Positions 47,809 to 57,564 of a DNA stretch of 64,000 nucleotides are shown one piece after another. This DNA comes from Shewanella marisflavi. Lineage in GTDB: Bacteria; Pseudomonadota; Gammaproteobacteria; Enterobacterales; Shewanellaceae. The notes under the pieces are model-generated. The model had not been told where the DNA came from and searched no databases. It saw only the letters and a program-made list of their open reading frames with translations. The position numbers and the translations under genes are program-made. How positions within the stretch are numbered: position 1 is the first letter of the stretch; each line of letters begins with the position of its first letter. The stretch covers positions 1 through 64,000 of the forward strand of contig NZ_JAKIKX010000003.1 of the NCBI RefSeq assembly GCF_023283925.1, written 5' to 3'.

Positions 47809-48000
47809 TTAAGCCACTTCGTAGAAATTGGGGGTGACATCCAGTCTTGCCTGAATGATGTCAGTTGCCATTCGGCTGCATTTACCACATTGATTACCAA
47901 CACCTAGACGGCGCTTGACATCGGCTAGCGACATATCACCTTGATCTACGGCTTCTTTAATTTGCTTGTCGGTAATAGCATGGCATAAGCAAACGTACAT
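47809..48000 (-). CDS. bfd: Bacterioferritin-associated ferredoxin
   Basis: A 63-residue [2Fe-2S] ferredoxin that donates electrons to bacterioferritin to release iron. Cluster ligands: Cys4, Cys6, Cys38 and Cys41 (VCLCHA and NQCGKC), the exact Bfd pattern, and length matches. A Fur box lies 40-54 bases upstream, fitting induction when iron is scarce. No bfr gene is in the window. Confidence 0.95.
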   Translation of the reverse strand: MYVCLCHAITDKQIKEAVDQGDMSLADVKRRLGVGNQCGKCSRMATDIIQARLDVTPNFYEVA

Positions 48001-48039
48001 TGATTTAACCCCTCTACTTCAGATGCATGCAAGTATAAA

Positions 48040-48054
48040 TGAAAACGATTCTCA
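48040..48054 (-). promoter_or_regulatory. Fur box of bfd
   Basis: TGAAAAC-G-ATTCTCA matches the 7-1-7 Fur motif TGATAAT-G-ATTATCA at 12 of 15 positions, in the short region ahead of bfd. Confidence 0.7.
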
Positions 48055-48107
48055 ATGCTAATAACGGCTAGTTATAGACAGTAGCGAAGGGCAATAATCT
48101 GCGTAAT

Positions 48108-48143
48108 TAAAAAATGTGATCCATCCCCCAGGTTATGGGGGAT
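48108..48143 (-). terminator. Possible terminator of the hydroxyacid dehydrogenase gene
   Basis: A perfect eight-base stem, ATCCCCCA (48023 numbering not implied; arms at 48123-48130 and 48136-48143), with a five-base loop. On the minus strand a six-U tract follows but only after about eight bases, so efficiency is uncertain. Confidence 0.5.
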
Positions 48144-48160
48144 CTGTCTGATACGCCGGC

Positions 48161-49087
48161 TTAATAGCCGCGCTCGAAGTTGACCCTATGGCTTAGGGGC
48201 TCGTCCTTGATGAATTTGTGGTAGTTGTTGGCAAAGATCTCTACCACCTGTTCAGGGAAACTAGGGGCGGCGATGTGAGGGGTGATGATGACATTCTCCA
48301 GTGACCAGATGGGGTGTTCTGCCGGCAGCGGCTCCTGATTGAACACATCTAAAATAGCCTGTTGTTGTGGATGCTGCTGTAATTGTGCGAAGAGGGCGTC
48401 AAGGTCCAGTACATCACCCCGTCCCAAGTTGAAGAGGATGGCTTCGGGTTTCATTAGCTCCAGCAACTGTTTATTGAGTGCGCCTTGCGTCTGCGGCGTG
48501 CTGGGTAAGATAGCGGCGATGGCATCGGCTTGGCCTATGTGGTGACATAGGTTTGACAGAGTATCGACATTATCGAAGCCTATGGTTGGCTTAGCGCCGC
48601 GATTTATCCCAGTGACCCGCATACCAAAATGTTTTGCAGTCTGGGCGAGGTGCTTGGCGATATTACCAGTGCCGAGCAGTAGAAGGTGTTGTCCCTGCAG
48701 AGTGCGAAAATTACCGGGACGCCATATTTTTTCAGCTTGCTGCGACTGATATTGCTTGTGCTGACGCTGGTGGGCCAGCAGATAGCCAAACAGGTATTCG
48801 CTCATTAAGGGGCCGAAAATGCCCCGCACATTGGTGAGCATATAGTCTCTGCGTAGCCTGGGTTTCACCAGAAGATCGACGCCAGCATAGGTGGATTGCA
48901 TCCACTTTATCTGTTTGGCGTGGCCGACTAATGGCGCCGCTAGTGGTGGTTCGGCCAGCCAGATATCGGCATCGAGTATGCTTTGCGGATCGTCGCCAAG
49001 CAGTGTTAGATGAGGAAGGTGACAAGAGCCGAGTAAAGTGCGGTATTTGTCGTTGTCGCTGGTGAGTAGCAGTAGCTTGTGTTCCAT
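48161..49087 (-). CDS. D-2-hydroxyacid dehydrogenase (GhrA-like)
   Basis: A 308-residue NAD(P)-dependent dehydrogenase with Rossmann motif LLLLGTGNIAKHLAQTAKHFG (read as GTGNIA core, about residues 138-148). The catalytic Arg lies in FNLGRGDVLD, Glu in FNQEPLPAEHP, and His in ITPHIAAPSFPEQ. The last two are typical of the glyoxylate/hydroxypyruvate reductase A branch. Substrate not certain. AAGGA precedes the ATG. Confidence 0.87.
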   Translation of the reverse strand: MEHKLLLLTSDNDKYRTLLGSCHLPHLTLLGDDPQSILDADIWLAEPPLAAPLVGHAKQIKWMQSTYAGVDLLVKPRLRRDYMLTNVRGIFGPLMSEYLFGYLLAHQRQHKQYQSQQAEKIWRPGNFRTLQGQHLLLLGTGNIAKHLAQTAKHFGMRVTGINRGAKPTIGFDNVDTLSNLCHHIGQADAIAAILPSTPQTQGALNKQLLELMKPEAILFNLGRGDVLDLDALFAQLQQHPQQQAILDVFNQEPLPAEHPIWSLENVIITPHIAAPSFPEQVVEIFANNYHKFIKDEPLSHRVNFERGY

Positions 49088-49287
49088 AGCGAGTCCTTGT
49101 TGCTGTTTTTATTTTTGTGTTGTTAGACCCTGATTTGCATCAGTTGCTATTGTCTTTTGGCTGCTAAGCCCTGTGTGATGATCTCGTTGAGAGGCTTCTC
49201 TTGTTTGGATAAGCGTTAAGTTTACAGTTACAAAAAAAGCCAAAGGTGTCTATACCGCTTATGAGATTTGCTTATTTGTTGGGCATG

Positions 49288-50019
49288 TTAAGGAGAGTAG
49301 GTACTTGCGGCCTCACGCGTGAGCAACAACTGATGAACACAGTCTGCGCTGACATCAGGAAAATTACTGAAAATGCCATCGACGCCCATCTGCGCGAGAT
49401 AATGGATATCGTCGCGATTATCGACGGTATAGACAAATACTATAGCACCGCGGGCATGGGCGTCTTGTACTAACTCTCGGTTGACGAAGTTGATGCTCAG
49501 GTGCAAAGAGAAGGCATTGAGGCGAGTAACGATGGCGGCTAAGTCTTCTGGTACGCCTTCGATAAGCGGTGCCAGCACGGCTTCTGGGTAGGCTTGTCGT
49601 AGCTTAAACAGGAAGCCGTGATGAAAAGAGGAGATAAGTAGCTGATCGGCGCGATAACTAAGCTTGTTTAGTATCTGAGGATAGAGTGCCATAAAGGGCT
49701 CAATAGAGTTTAATCCCTTGAGTTCTATGTTGATCAGGGCGTTAAAAGATTGCAGATAGACCAGCAGATCCCAAAGTTTTGGGATGGGCTCGCCATCTAC
49801 GGTGACACTTGCCAGATACTCTTGGGTGACCTCTTCAATCAGCCCAGTTCCAGAGCTTTTACCATCGAGTCTACGGTCATGGAATACGTAGAGTTCTCCC
49901 TCGACACTGTGGACATCTATCTCGACCGCGTTGCAGCCAAGTTCGACCGATTTTTTGATGGCAGCCAGGGTATTTTCGGCAACGTAGCCACTGGCCCCAC
50001 GATGAGCATAGATACGCAT
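49288..50019 (-). CDS. ugpQ: Glycerophosphodiester phosphodiesterase
   Basis: A 243-residue TIM-barrel phosphodiesterase releasing glycerol 3-phosphate from glycerophosphodiesters. Catalytic residues: His in YAHRGASGYVAENTLAA, Glu and Asp in AVEIDVHSVEG, His in VFHDRRLD. No signal peptide, so cytoplasmic like UgpQ. The ATG overlaps the mscM stop (TAATG), implying translational coupling to the upstream channel gene. Confidence 0.9.
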   Translation of the reverse strand: MRIYAHRGASGYVAENTLAAIKKSVELGCNAVEIDVHSVEGELYVFHDRRLDGKSSGTGLIEEVTQEYLASVTVDGEPIPKLWDLLVYLQSFNALINIELKGLNSIEPFMALYPQILNKLSYRADQLLISSFHHGFLFKLRQAYPEAVLAPLIEGVPEDLAAIVTRLNAFSLHLSINFVNRELVQDAHARGAIVFVYTVDNRDDIHYLAQMGVDGIFSNFPDVSADCVHQLLLTREAASTYSP

Positions 50020-53000
50020 TAGCTTCTAATTAACCCCTGAGTCTCTTTGTTCTGACCACCTTTAATATGCACTTCAAGTTGTGGATAGGCGAGCTCTAAG
50101 TTGTTCTCTCTGAGTGTTTTACTCACCTGCTTATGCAATTTGTGTCTGAGTGGCCAACGTGTGTTCATATCCTTGGCATAGGCGCGAATTTCATAATCTT
50201 GGGTATGCTTACCAAAACCTGCAAACCAGACTTCAGGTTCAGGTGTCGTCAAAGCGTCATCACACTCTTCAACCGCCTGGTACAGGGCGGCTTCTACCCT
50301 CGCCGGATCTGAATCTCTGGCAACAGAGACATAGACGATCACCCTGGTAATAGGATCTGACAGAGACCAGTTAATCAACTGCTCGGTAATAAAGGCCTTA
50401 TTGGGAACAATGATCTCCTTTCTATCCCAGTCGACAATGGTGGTTGCGCGGATCTGGATCTTACTGACGGTACCAGTGAGCTCACGAATGGTTACGGTAT
50501 CGCCGATTCGTACTGGTTTCTCAAACAGTATGATCAGACCCGAGATGAAGTTAGCGAAGATCTCCTGCAGACCGAAACCCAGACCTACAGAGAGAGCGGC
50601 AACCAGCCACTGTAGCTTAGACCACTCCATCCCCAGGGTGGAAAAACCGCTGAGCATACCGAAGAAGACCACTAAATAGCGACTTACTGTGGTGACCGCA
50701 AAGCCTGTGCCCTGAGAGAGATCCAGTCGCTGTAGGATCATCAGTTCTAACAGACCAGGTAAATTGGTGGCAATCATCAGCGAGAAGCCGACGATGATCA
50801 GTCCGAGCAGCAGGGACTTTAGGGTGATGGGAAGCTGCTGAGCGATACCATCGACTGTACTCGAGCTGGTCCATAGGGTGATGCCGTCCAAGAAGGAGAA
50901 GATGGCGCTATGGGTTTGTGTCCAGAGCCCTATCAGACTGATTAAAAATGCCAGGGTGAGCAGTGAGCGCACCAGTCCGAGAGATTGGCTGGAGATGGTT
51001 TCTAAATCTACCACCGGCTCTTCATAGGTATCGGGAGGCTCATTGCTGTTGGGATCGTCCTCTTTTTCACGCTGAGCCAAGATCTCGGCGCGCTTAGCCT
51101 TGGCACGGTTGAAGGCTATGCGTCTTCGCTCGATTAACATCCAGCGCTTTATCAGTAGATACAGCAGGATAAAGCTTAAAGACAAGATCAATGAAAGCTG
51201 AAGCTGTAGTAGCATCTGGTAGGCAGTGAAATAGTAACCTCTAAAGGCCAGTACTGCGCAGATGGGTGGCAATAAGATGAGTATCGACCAGAGCAGCTTT
51301 TGTAGTAGTCGTTTGTTCTTATCATTCTGGTGATAGTGATGTTCTAGCTTCGATAGGCTCAAAAGATCCCGGTAGAACCAAAACAGCATGACCGCCAGCA
51401 GAATAAAGGCCCCGCGCCCCAAGCTGTTACGTACCATAGAGGCTTCTAAGGTCTCGGTAAACCCGACGACACCCACGATGGGCATGGCCAGCACTGTCAG
51501 GGCGCGCAGACGTTGCTGGCCGGCGCGAATGATAAGCTTATTTCCTTTAAAGTGGCCGATTAGCAAACCATTGTCTAATGCCAATAGATAGGTGAAACGG
51601 TATAGCAGATACAGCATGCCTATGGCCAAAACTCCCATCCCAAGAGAGGAGACCAGGTTATGGTCGCTTAGGTGGAAGATAAGGCCACCGACTATCAGCG
51701 GAAGTGGCTTAATGGTGCTGTAGAGTAAGGAGGCCACCAGAGTGTAGAAGGTATAGATAAACTTATCTTGGGTAACGTTGCCCACATAGGTGACGTTTTT
51801 CGCCATCAATTGGGTAAATTTGGGCGTGATCAGATCCTGCATCACCAAGCAGAGTACCATTAAGATCACCCACCATGACCAGAGAGTGCTCTGTTCACTC
51901 AGGGAGTCTTTTACCTGATGCCAAGGTGCCTGGGTGAGTAGCCACTGAGTGCTTTGGAGTAGATCACTTACCCAGTGGCCATCTATGCTATTGGCATTTG
52001 CCACCCAAAATAGGTGTTCGTTAAGTGTGGTTTTGAGCGTTTGATACTGCTGGGCTAGCTGTTCATATTGCACTCTGAGCTCTGCCAGTTCGCCCAGGTA
52101 GAGATCATAATTTTCCAGTAATTGACGTTGCAGTGTTTGCTGAGCGCTCAGGAGTTTTTCCTGCAGTGGCGTCAGTGCCTGTTCGCTATTGCTGAGCAGA
52201 GGATGCAGGGCTTGCTCTTGTTCTATCTCGTAGCGTGCCAGACGTGCACTGGCGATCTCATTGCTAATCTTATCTTGGCTCGGCGGCTTAGGCAGGGAGT
52301 AAAGGATGCGTAAGAAGCGCTCGCCAAAGGCCGAATTAAGTTTAACCAAGCCTATCTGCTGTTGAATATTAGTGAGCTGCTTAGCCTGTAATTGATACTG
52401 GGTCTCTGCCTGCTCCTGCTTATTGACTGCAGCTGTCATGGCGTGAGTCAGCTCTTTAAGCTGTTCGCCATAGGCCTGATTCTGCGCGTTAAGTTTGAGG
52501 GCGATGGCATCGTCTGTGATGCTGGTTTCTATCTGGCTGGCGGCAATGGTCGCAGCGGTTGCCTTATGGCGCTGTTCGGCAATGGCGCTGTTGAGTTTTT
52601 CAATTAAGGCTTCTTGCTGCACCAGCTGGCTGCGCACTAAGGCGAGTTGCTTTTGGGTCAGAGCGATCTGCTTCTGGCTGCTTGCCAGTTCCGACTCGAG
52701 TGTCGACAGCGTCTGTATATAGACTCGGCGCTGCATCTCACTCAGAGGCTGGTTGTCGTTTTCAGTGGCCTGTTTATGTTTAGACAAGGTGAGGTTGGCC
52801 TGGCTGATCAGGCTAGGAAGCTGACGCTGCCGCTTAATGAGCTCATTGACCTGATTGGCGAGATTGGCCTCTGTGTCCTTGAGTTCTGACAGTCTGAGGT
52901 AAGAGAGTGACGCCTGCTGACTCAAATCTTGATTGGGGTTGTACTCAAGGGGGGAGGTGGAGTCTTTTTGTTGCTGGTTTAGCGCCTGCTTCTGACTCTC

Positions 53001-53207
53001 ATAGCTATGAATGATGGCATCAAAATTGGATTGCAGGGCTTTTTGCTCTGTAAGCTGCTGCTCAAGGATCGCTAGCTGCTCTGCGGTACTTTTATTACTG
53101 ACCTGGGAATCCTGTCCTATGCCAAGACGCTTATTGAGGTTCAAGGGCGAATTTGCAGCGCCCGAGAAAGAGATTAGACAGAGAATAATCAGTAAAATAC
53201 GAGACAT
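50019..53207 (-). CDS. mscM: Large MscS-type mechanosensitive channel (MscM/YjeP-like)
   Basis: A 1062-residue protein with a signal peptide (cleavage near SGAANS), a long periplasmic coiled-coil domain (about residues 40-410), around ten membrane helices, and the MscS pore and beta domain near the C-terminus (GLGFGLQEIFANFISGLIIL, VRIGDTVTIRELTGTVSKI, DRKEIIVPNKAFITEQLINW). Size and position downstream of psd match E. coli MscM. It opens on osmotic downshock. An Asp/Glu/Pro-rich cytoplasmic loop lies near residue 720. Confidence 0.92.
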   Translation of the reverse strand: MSRILLIILCLISFSGAANSPLNLNKRLGIGQDSQVSNKSTAEQLAILEQQLTEQKALQSNFDAIIHSYESQKQALNQQQKDSTSPLEYNPNQDLSQQASLSYLRLSELKDTEANLANQVNELIKRQRQLPSLISQANLTLSKHKQATENDNQPLSEMQRRVYIQTLSTLESELASSQKQIALTQKQLALVRSQLVQQEALIEKLNSAIAEQRHKATAATIAASQIETSITDDAIALKLNAQNQAYGEQLKELTHAMTAAVNKQEQAETQYQLQAKQLTNIQQQIGLVKLNSAFGERFLRILYSLPKPPSQDKISNEIASARLARYEIEQEQALHPLLSNSEQALTPLQEKLLSAQQTLQRQLLENYDLYLGELAELRVQYEQLAQQYQTLKTTLNEHLFWVANANSIDGHWVSDLLQSTQWLLTQAPWHQVKDSLSEQSTLWSWWVILMVLCLVMQDLITPKFTQLMAKNVTYVGNVTQDKFIYTFYTLVASLLYSTIKPLPLIVGGLIFHLSDHNLVSSLGMGVLAIGMLYLLYRFTYLLALDNGLLIGHFKGNKLIIRAGQQRLRALTVLAMPIVGVVGFTETLEASMVRNSLGRGAFILLAVMLFWFYRDLLSLSKLEHHYHQNDKNKRLLQKLLWSILILLPPICAVLAFRGYYFTAYQMLLQLQLSLILSLSFILLYLLIKRWMLIERRRIAFNRAKAKRAEILAQREKEDDPNSNEPPDTYEEPVVDLETISSQSLGLVRSLLTLAFLISLIGLWTQTHSAIFSFLDGITLWTSSSTVDGIAQQLPITLKSLLLGLIIVGFSLMIATNLPGLLELMILQRLDLSQGTGFAVTTVSRYLVVFFGMLSGFSTLGMEWSKLQWLVAALSVGLGFGLQEIFANFISGLIILFEKPVRIGDTVTIRELTGTVSKIQIRATTIVDWDRKEIIVPNKAFITEQLINWSLSDPITRVIVYVSVARDSDPARVEAALYQAVEECDDALTTPEPEVWFAGFGKHTQDYEIRAYAKDMNTRWPLRHKLHKQVSKTLRENNLELAYPQLEVHIKGGQNKETQGLIRS

Positions 53208-53331
53208 AAGCCGCTTTGTTCACACCAGCATGAATGGACGAATATATATTACCAAGTTAGTTTAAAAATGATATCTATGAATCGTTTAATTTGACCCGAG
53301 TGGAGAGAAGTTTGCCACAGACGCGAGAGGG

Positions 53332-54222
53332 TTAACGGCTGGCCTTCTGAGCGCGATTGGCTTTGTGGCTCTTTTGGGTTTCATATACAGCGGTAAACAC
53401 CACCAGGGCGCCACCGATTAAGGTTTTCAGCGCCAGTCCTTCGCCCAAGATTAATAGGGCCAGTAGGGCACCGTATAGGGGTTGCAGGCAGGAGACCAGA
53501 CTGACCGTCTTGGCACTGAGCTGGCGCAGCGCCGAGGTAAATAGGGCGTGGGGCGCGGCGGTAAAGACGATACCTAATAAGATAACTAGCCACCAGACGT
53601 TGGCTTGGATGCTGCTGGGCTCGACCTCGAGCCAGGGTAGCAGAAATAGTGCGCTGACGCCGGTTTGGTAGTACATGGCTTGGGCGCCCGTGTAGCTGGC
53701 AAAGTAGCGCTTATGCAGTAGGTTTCTCGCGGTAAACAAAGCCGCAGAGAGTACTCCTATGATGATCCCTAGGGTGACATCATTCCCTAGGTTGGCTTCG
53801 GGGATCAGCAAGCTTACGCCAAGGAGTACGCAGATACCGCTGATAATATCGGCCAGCTCCAGTCGCTTGCCGGTAAAAAATGGCTCGACCAGAACGGTCA
53901 TCACAGGGTAGGTAAAGAAGGCTATCATGCCGATGGCCACAGACGAGAGCTGCATGGCGGCAAAGTAGGTGACCCAGTGGAGGCTGACGATGATGCCTAG
54001 CCCAATGGCAATATAGTAGTCTTTAACTTGATTAAGCTTGAGGTGATGACCACTCAGTTTAACCAATAGGCCGAGAGCAAGTGCGGCGATGCAGCAGCGT
54101 AGCGCCGTGATATCCAGGGCGCTGAGTGGGATCAGTTTGGAAAAGAGTGCCGTTCCCCCAAACAGTAGGACGGCCAGATGCAGTTCAATTAATCCCGAGC
54201 GTTCGCTGCTGTGCGTATTCAA
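53332..54222 (-). CDS. DMT superfamily (EamA) transporter
   Basis: A 296-residue protein with ten membrane helices in two EamA repeats (ALDITALRCCIAALALGLL and TGVSALFLLPWLEVEPSS). The C-terminal helix contains ALLILGEGLALKTLIGGALVV, typical of metabolite exporters. The start is TTG 54222 with GAGGAA immediately ahead, in the eight-base gap after psd. The gene is placed between psd and mscM, which are adjacent in E. coli. Substrate unknown. Confidence 0.85.
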   Translation of the reverse strand: MNTHSSERSGLIELHLAVLLFGGTALFSKLIPLSALDITALRCCIAALALGLLVKLSGHHLKLNQVKDYYIAIGLGIIVSLHWVTYFAAMQLSSVAIGMIAFFTYPVMTVLVEPFFTGKRLELADIISGICVLLGVSLLIPEANLGNDVTLGIIIGVLSAALFTARNLLHKRYFASYTGAQAMYYQTGVSALFLLPWLEVEPSSIQANVWWLVILLGIVFTAAPHALFTSALRQLSAKTVSLVSCLQPLYGALLALLILGEGLALKTLIGGALVVFTAVYETQKSHKANRAQKASR

Positions 54223-54230
54223 TATTTCCT

Positions 54231-55091
54231 CTAATCGATTTTGGCGAAGGCTTGTCCCATGCGGGTGACGGCCTTAGGCTCTACGCCATCGGCAAAGTGT
54301 TCTATCGCGTCTTTGGCAAACAGCATCACGACTGTGCTACCCAGCTTGAAGCGCCCCATCTCGTCGCCTTTGTCTAAGGTAATTGCCTCTGGGCCTTCGG
54401 TCGGATAGTCCCAGGTAAACACCTTCTTGCCTGTCGGTGGCGTGACTGTGCCAGCCCAGACGGTTTCTATGCTGGCGACGATCGTCGCACCTACTAATAC
54501 CATGGCCATAGGACCAATTTCGGTTTCGAAGATGGCGACCACACGCTCGTTGCGGGCAAATAGACCTGGAACATTTTCCGCCGTCAGAGGGTTAACCGAA
54601 AACAGTTCGCCCGGTACATAGGTCATCTTAGACAAAGTGCCTTTGATGGGCATGTGAATTCTGTGGTAGTCCTTAGGTGCCAGATAGATAGTGGCAAAGT
54701 CACCGCCTTCGAAGCGTTTGGCATCATCACTTTGATCGCCTAAAAGGGCAAGTGATGAATATTCATGTCCCTTGGCCTGAAAGATGCGACCCTCTTTGAT
54801 GGGACCACACTGGCTGACCGCACCATCTACCGGATGGACGATATAGTCGTCATCATCACACAGAGGACGGATACCGGGCTTTAAGGCGCGAGTGAAGAAG
54901 GCGTTGAAGCTGGCATAGGCTTCAGGTTCGCTTGCGGCGGCTTCACTCATGTCTATTTTATATTGCTTGATAAACCATTTAATTACACTTGTGGTCACTG
55001 CGCCGAGTTCGGCGGCTGCCAGTTTACCCACGAGTCGTGATAGCAGGTGCTTTGGCATTATGTATTGCAAGGCAATCTTCAATTTGTCCAC
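54231..55091 (-). CDS. psd: Phosphatidylserine decarboxylase proenzyme
   Basis: A 286-residue inner-membrane proenzyme that makes phosphatidylethanolamine. Self-cleavage within LGST (in [11 protein letters not shown]) yields the pyruvoyl cofactor on the alpha chain. Other family segments: [39 protein letters not shown] and FARNERVV. The start is GTG 55091 with AAGGA eight bases upstream. Downstream of rsgA, as in E. coli. Confidence 0.95.
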   Translation of the reverse strand: MDKLKIALQYIMPKHLLSRLVGKLAAAELGAVTTSVIKWFIKQYKIDMSEAAASEPEAYASFNAFFTRALKPGIRPLCDDDDYIVHPVDGAVSQCGPIKEGRIFQAKGHEYSSLALLGDQSDDAKRFEGGDFATIYLAPKDYHRIHMPIKGTLSKMTYVPGELFSVNPLTAENVPGLFARNERVVAIFETEIGPMAMVLVGATIVASIETVWAGTVTPPTGKKVFTWDYPTEGPEAITLDKGDEMGRFKLGSTVVMLFAKDAIEHFADGVEPKAVTRMGQAFAKID

Positions 55092-55178
55092 AGTATGTTT
55101 TCCTTCAAATCCAATCTGGCTGTTCTTACTTTAGGGTCTGTTGATCTCTCAAGTTTAAGCAAAGAACAACAGGCCCAG

Positions 55179-56234
55179 TTAATCGGTGTCGTTTCTGAAA
55201 TGACGGGCATGGCGCTGCTCATCTAGGCTATCGATTATACGATGATAGTTGTTGTATCTGTCTTGGGAGATTTTACCCTCCTCGAAAGCCTGGGTGATGG
55301 CGCAGCCCGGGTCATTTTTATGTTTACAGTCTCTGAACTTACAGGTGCCGAGGTAATCTCTAAATTCAATAAAGCACCAGCCTACGCGCTCGGCAGGCAA
55401 GTGCCATAGGGCAAATTCTCGTACACCCGGAGAGTCCACCAGATCGCCGCCGCTGGGGAAATGCAGCAGTTTGGCCGTGGTAGTGGTGTGTTGACCCAAG
55501 CCTGATGTTTCAGATACATCACCTGTGATCAATTCAGCTTCTGGTAACAGAGCATTAATAAGCGAAGACTTACCCACACCCGATTGACCAACAAATACGC
55601 TGACCTTATCTTTTAACAGGGCTTTAATGGCTTCAACCCCTTCGCCTGACTTGCTACTGACTTGATAGACGGAGTAGCCAATGGCCTGATACCGCTTTAG
55701 CGCCGCTTCGACCTGAGGAGCCTCTTCGTCGCTAAGCAGATCGATCTTATTGAGTATGATGACAGGGGCTATGCCTGTGTCTTCGGCAGCAACGAGATAG
55801 CGGTCGATAATTTGGGTCGTAAAACTAGGGACCACTGACGACACAATAAGGATCTGGTCGATATTAGCGGCGATAATCTTGATGCCATCATACAGATCCG
55901 GGCGTGAGAGTGACGAGTGCCTAGGATGAACGGCTTCGACGACGCCAGCTATGGTGGCGCTGGTTTCCGTGGCCTGACGAACAATGACTTTATCGCCAGT
56001 GACCAAGCTTTGAATGTTTCGGCGAATATTACAGCGAACCAGTTCGCCGCTTTCTGTTTCAACATCAGCATGTTGACCGAAACGAGAAATGACGGTGCCG
56101 AGCTGCTCTGGTCCCAGTGAGCTATCCTGTAACTCAACGGTGGCGTTTTCGGTGTCTTTTCGCTGCAAACGCTTCTCTTGATTGGCACGCATGCGACGGC
56201 GTTGACCTTGGCTTAGGGGTTTCTTCTTACTCAC
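55179..56234 (-). CDS. rsgA: Small-subunit ribosome biogenesis GTPase RsgA
   Basis: A 351-residue circularly permuted GTPase that matures the 30S subunit. Order: basic N-terminus (SQGQRRRMRANQEKR), OB fold, G4 (NKIDLL), G1 (GQSGVGKSSLIN), G3 (DSPGVREF) and a C-terminal zinc knuckle (CKFRDCKHKNDPGCA). It starts at GTG 56234 with a weak ribosome site. Divergent from orn. Confidence 0.95.
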   Translation of the reverse strand: MSKKKPLSQGQRRRMRANQEKRLQRKDTENATVELQDSSLGPEQLGTVISRFGQHADVETESGELVRCNIRRNIQSLVTGDKVIVRQATETSATIAGVVEAVHPRHSSLSRPDLYDGIKIIAANIDQILIVSSVVPSFTTQIIDRYLVAAEDTGIAPVIILNKIDLLSDEEAPQVEAALKRYQAIGYSVYQVSSKSGEGVEAIKALLKDKVSVFVGQSGVGKSSLINALLPEAELITGDVSETSGLGQHTTTTAKLLHFPSGGDLVDSPGVREFALWHLPAERVGWCFIEFRDYLGTCKFRDCKHKNDPGCAITQAFEEGKISQDRYNNYHRIIDSLDEQRHARHFRNDTD

Positions 56235-56349
56235 AATATCGTCATCGTCAAAATAAGGTTATTTTGTGTCATCTAAAAAAGCAGTATGATACACGGTCTT
56301 AAATAAAAAAGCCTGAATTTAGGCAAACACGCATTGATAAGGCAGATAT

Positions 56350-56895
56350 ATGGCTGCAGATGAAACGAATCTGATTTGGGTAGATCTTGAGATGACAGGG
56401 TTAGAGCCTGAGGTTGATAGAATTATTGAAATCGCGACAATCGTGACAGATAAAGAGTTAAACATATTGGCCGAAGGGCCCGTGATTGCAATTCATCAGA
56501 GTGAAGATGTATTAGCCGCCATGGATGATTGGAATCAGAAGCACCATGGCGAGTCAGGCTTGATCGAAAGAGTCAAAGCGAGTGACTTTAGTGAGCAAGA
56601 TGCCATAGAGCAGACGATAGCCTTTCTTTCACAACATGTCCCGGCAGGTGTTTCACCCATGTGTGGTAACAGCATTGGCCAGGACAGGCGTTTTATGAAT
56701 CGTTACATGCCAGCCTTGGAAGATTATTTCCATTACCGCAATATTGATGTGAGTTCAGTCAAAGAGTTAGTGCGTCGCTGGAAGCCAGAGGTGATGAACG
56801 GTTTCAAGAAGCAGGGGACTCACCAAGCCTTGGTTGATATTCAAGAGTCGATTGCCGAACTGCAATATTATCGCGAGAAAGTATTTAAAATTTGA
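56350..56895 (+). CDS. orn: Oligoribonuclease
   Basis: A 181-residue DEDDh exonuclease degrading two-base RNAs, including pGpG. Visible residues: Asp and Glu in [11 protein letters not shown], Asp in [14 protein letters not shown], and the His/Asp pair in [13 protein letters not shown]. Full length. In E. coli it is also followed by tRNA-Gly genes (glyVXY), as here. Confidence 0.96.
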   Translation: MAADETNLIWVDLEMTGLEPEVDRIIEIATIVTDKELNILAEGPVIAIHQSEDVLAAMDDWNQKHHGESGLIERVKASDFSEQDAIEQTIAFLSQHVPAGVSPMCGNSIGQDRRFMNRYMPALEDYFHYRNIDVSSVKELVRRWKPEVMNGFKKQGTHQALVDIQESIAELQYYREKVFKI

Positions 56896-56925
56896 CCAAA
56901 CGATAGAAAATTTTAAATTAGGGGG

Positions 56926-56953
56926 TTGCAGAGGGGCGAAATTCTCCTATAAT
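56926..56953 (+). promoter_or_regulatory. Stable-RNA promoter of the tRNA-Gly array
   Basis: TTGCAG, 16-base spacer, consensus TATAAT, then a GC-rich discriminator (GCGGCC), the signature of stringently controlled tRNA promoters. It precedes the first, truncated tRNA copy by about 45 bases. Confidence 0.75.
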
Positions 56954-56999
56954 GCGGCCTCAACTTTTTACTAGCGTGTTCGTTGGTAGAGATTGAAAT

Positions 57000-57042
57000 G
57001 CGACATTAGCTCAGTTGATAAAAGGTGAAAGACGATACCTTT
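57000..57042 (+). pseudogene. Truncated tRNA-Gly 5' fragment
   Basis: The first 18 bases equal the 5' end of the intact tRNA-Gly genes (GCGACATTAGCTCAGTTG). The D-loop is then altered, followed by GATACCTT of the anticodon stem, after which similarity stops. It is the copy nearest the promoter. Confidence 0.75.
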
Positions 57043-57081
57043 TGTTGATGATGACAGTTAATTTAGCTCGAAAAAATTTAT

Positions 57082-57157
57082 GCGACATTAGCTCAGTTGG
57101 TAGAGCGATACCTTGCCAAGGTATAGGTCATCGGTTCGAACCCGATATGTCGCTCCA
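57082..57157 (+). tRNA. tRNA-Gly (GCC), copy 1
   Basis: A 76-base gene including the encoded CCA. Acceptor stem GCGACAT/ATGTCGC, D stem GCTC/GAGC, anticodon loop TTGCCAA (anticodon GCC), T arm ATCGG-TTCGAAC-CCGAT. All stems pair perfectly. Confidence 0.97.
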
Positions 57158-57204
57158 AATTACAAAAGTTTGGTTACACCAATATCCAGACTCACAGATT
57201 TTAA

Positions 57205-57280
57205 GCGACATTAGCTCAGTTGGTAGAGCGATACCTTGCCAAGGTATAGGTCATCGGTTCGAACCCGATATGTCGCTCCA
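57205..57280 (+). tRNA. tRNA-Gly (GCC), copy 2
   Basis: Identical to copy 1 over all 76 bases. A 47-base spacer of unrelated sequence precedes it and only 8 bases follow before copy 3. Confidence 0.97.
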
Positions 57281-57288
57281 AATTTTAT

Positions 57289-57364
57289 GCGACATTAGCT
57301 CAGTTGGTAGAGCGATACCTTGCCAAGGTATAGGTCATCGGTTCGAACCCGATATGTCGCTCCA
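57289..57364 (+). tRNA. tRNA-Gly (GCC), copy 3
   Basis: Identical to copies 1 and 2. The spacer before and after it is the same eight bases (AATTTTAT). Confidence 0.97.
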
Positions 57365-57372
57365 AATTTTAT

Positions 57373-57473
57373 GCGACATTAGCTCAGTTGACTCTTTGTA
57401 TAGAGCAAAAGGGCGATACCTTACTAAGGTTTATGTCATCGGTTGTTTGTTTCGAAGCCGATATGTCGCTCCA
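57373..57473 (+). pseudogene. Degenerate tRNA-Gly with D-loop and T-arm insertions (copy D)
   Basis: 101 bases. Both acceptor strands and CCA are intact. The D-loop is expanded and the T arm carries an inserted GTTTGTTT, with AACCC changed to AAGCC. The anticodon loop reads TTACTAA and the anticodon stem is partly unpaired. Not expected to work as a tRNA. It lies between two intact copies. Confidence 0.85.
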
Positions 57474-57488
57474 AGTTTAAAGATTTAT

Positions 57489-57564
57489 GCGACATTAGCT
57501 CAGTTGGTAGAGCGATACCTTGCCAAGGTATAGGTCATCGGTTCGAACCCGATATGTCGCTCCA
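57489..57564 (+). tRNA. tRNA-Gly (GCC), copy 4
   Basis: Identical to copies 1-3. Its 3' spacer (57565-57604) is related to the spacers behind the degenerate copies downstream, not to the eight-base spacers of copies 2 and 3. Confidence 0.97.
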
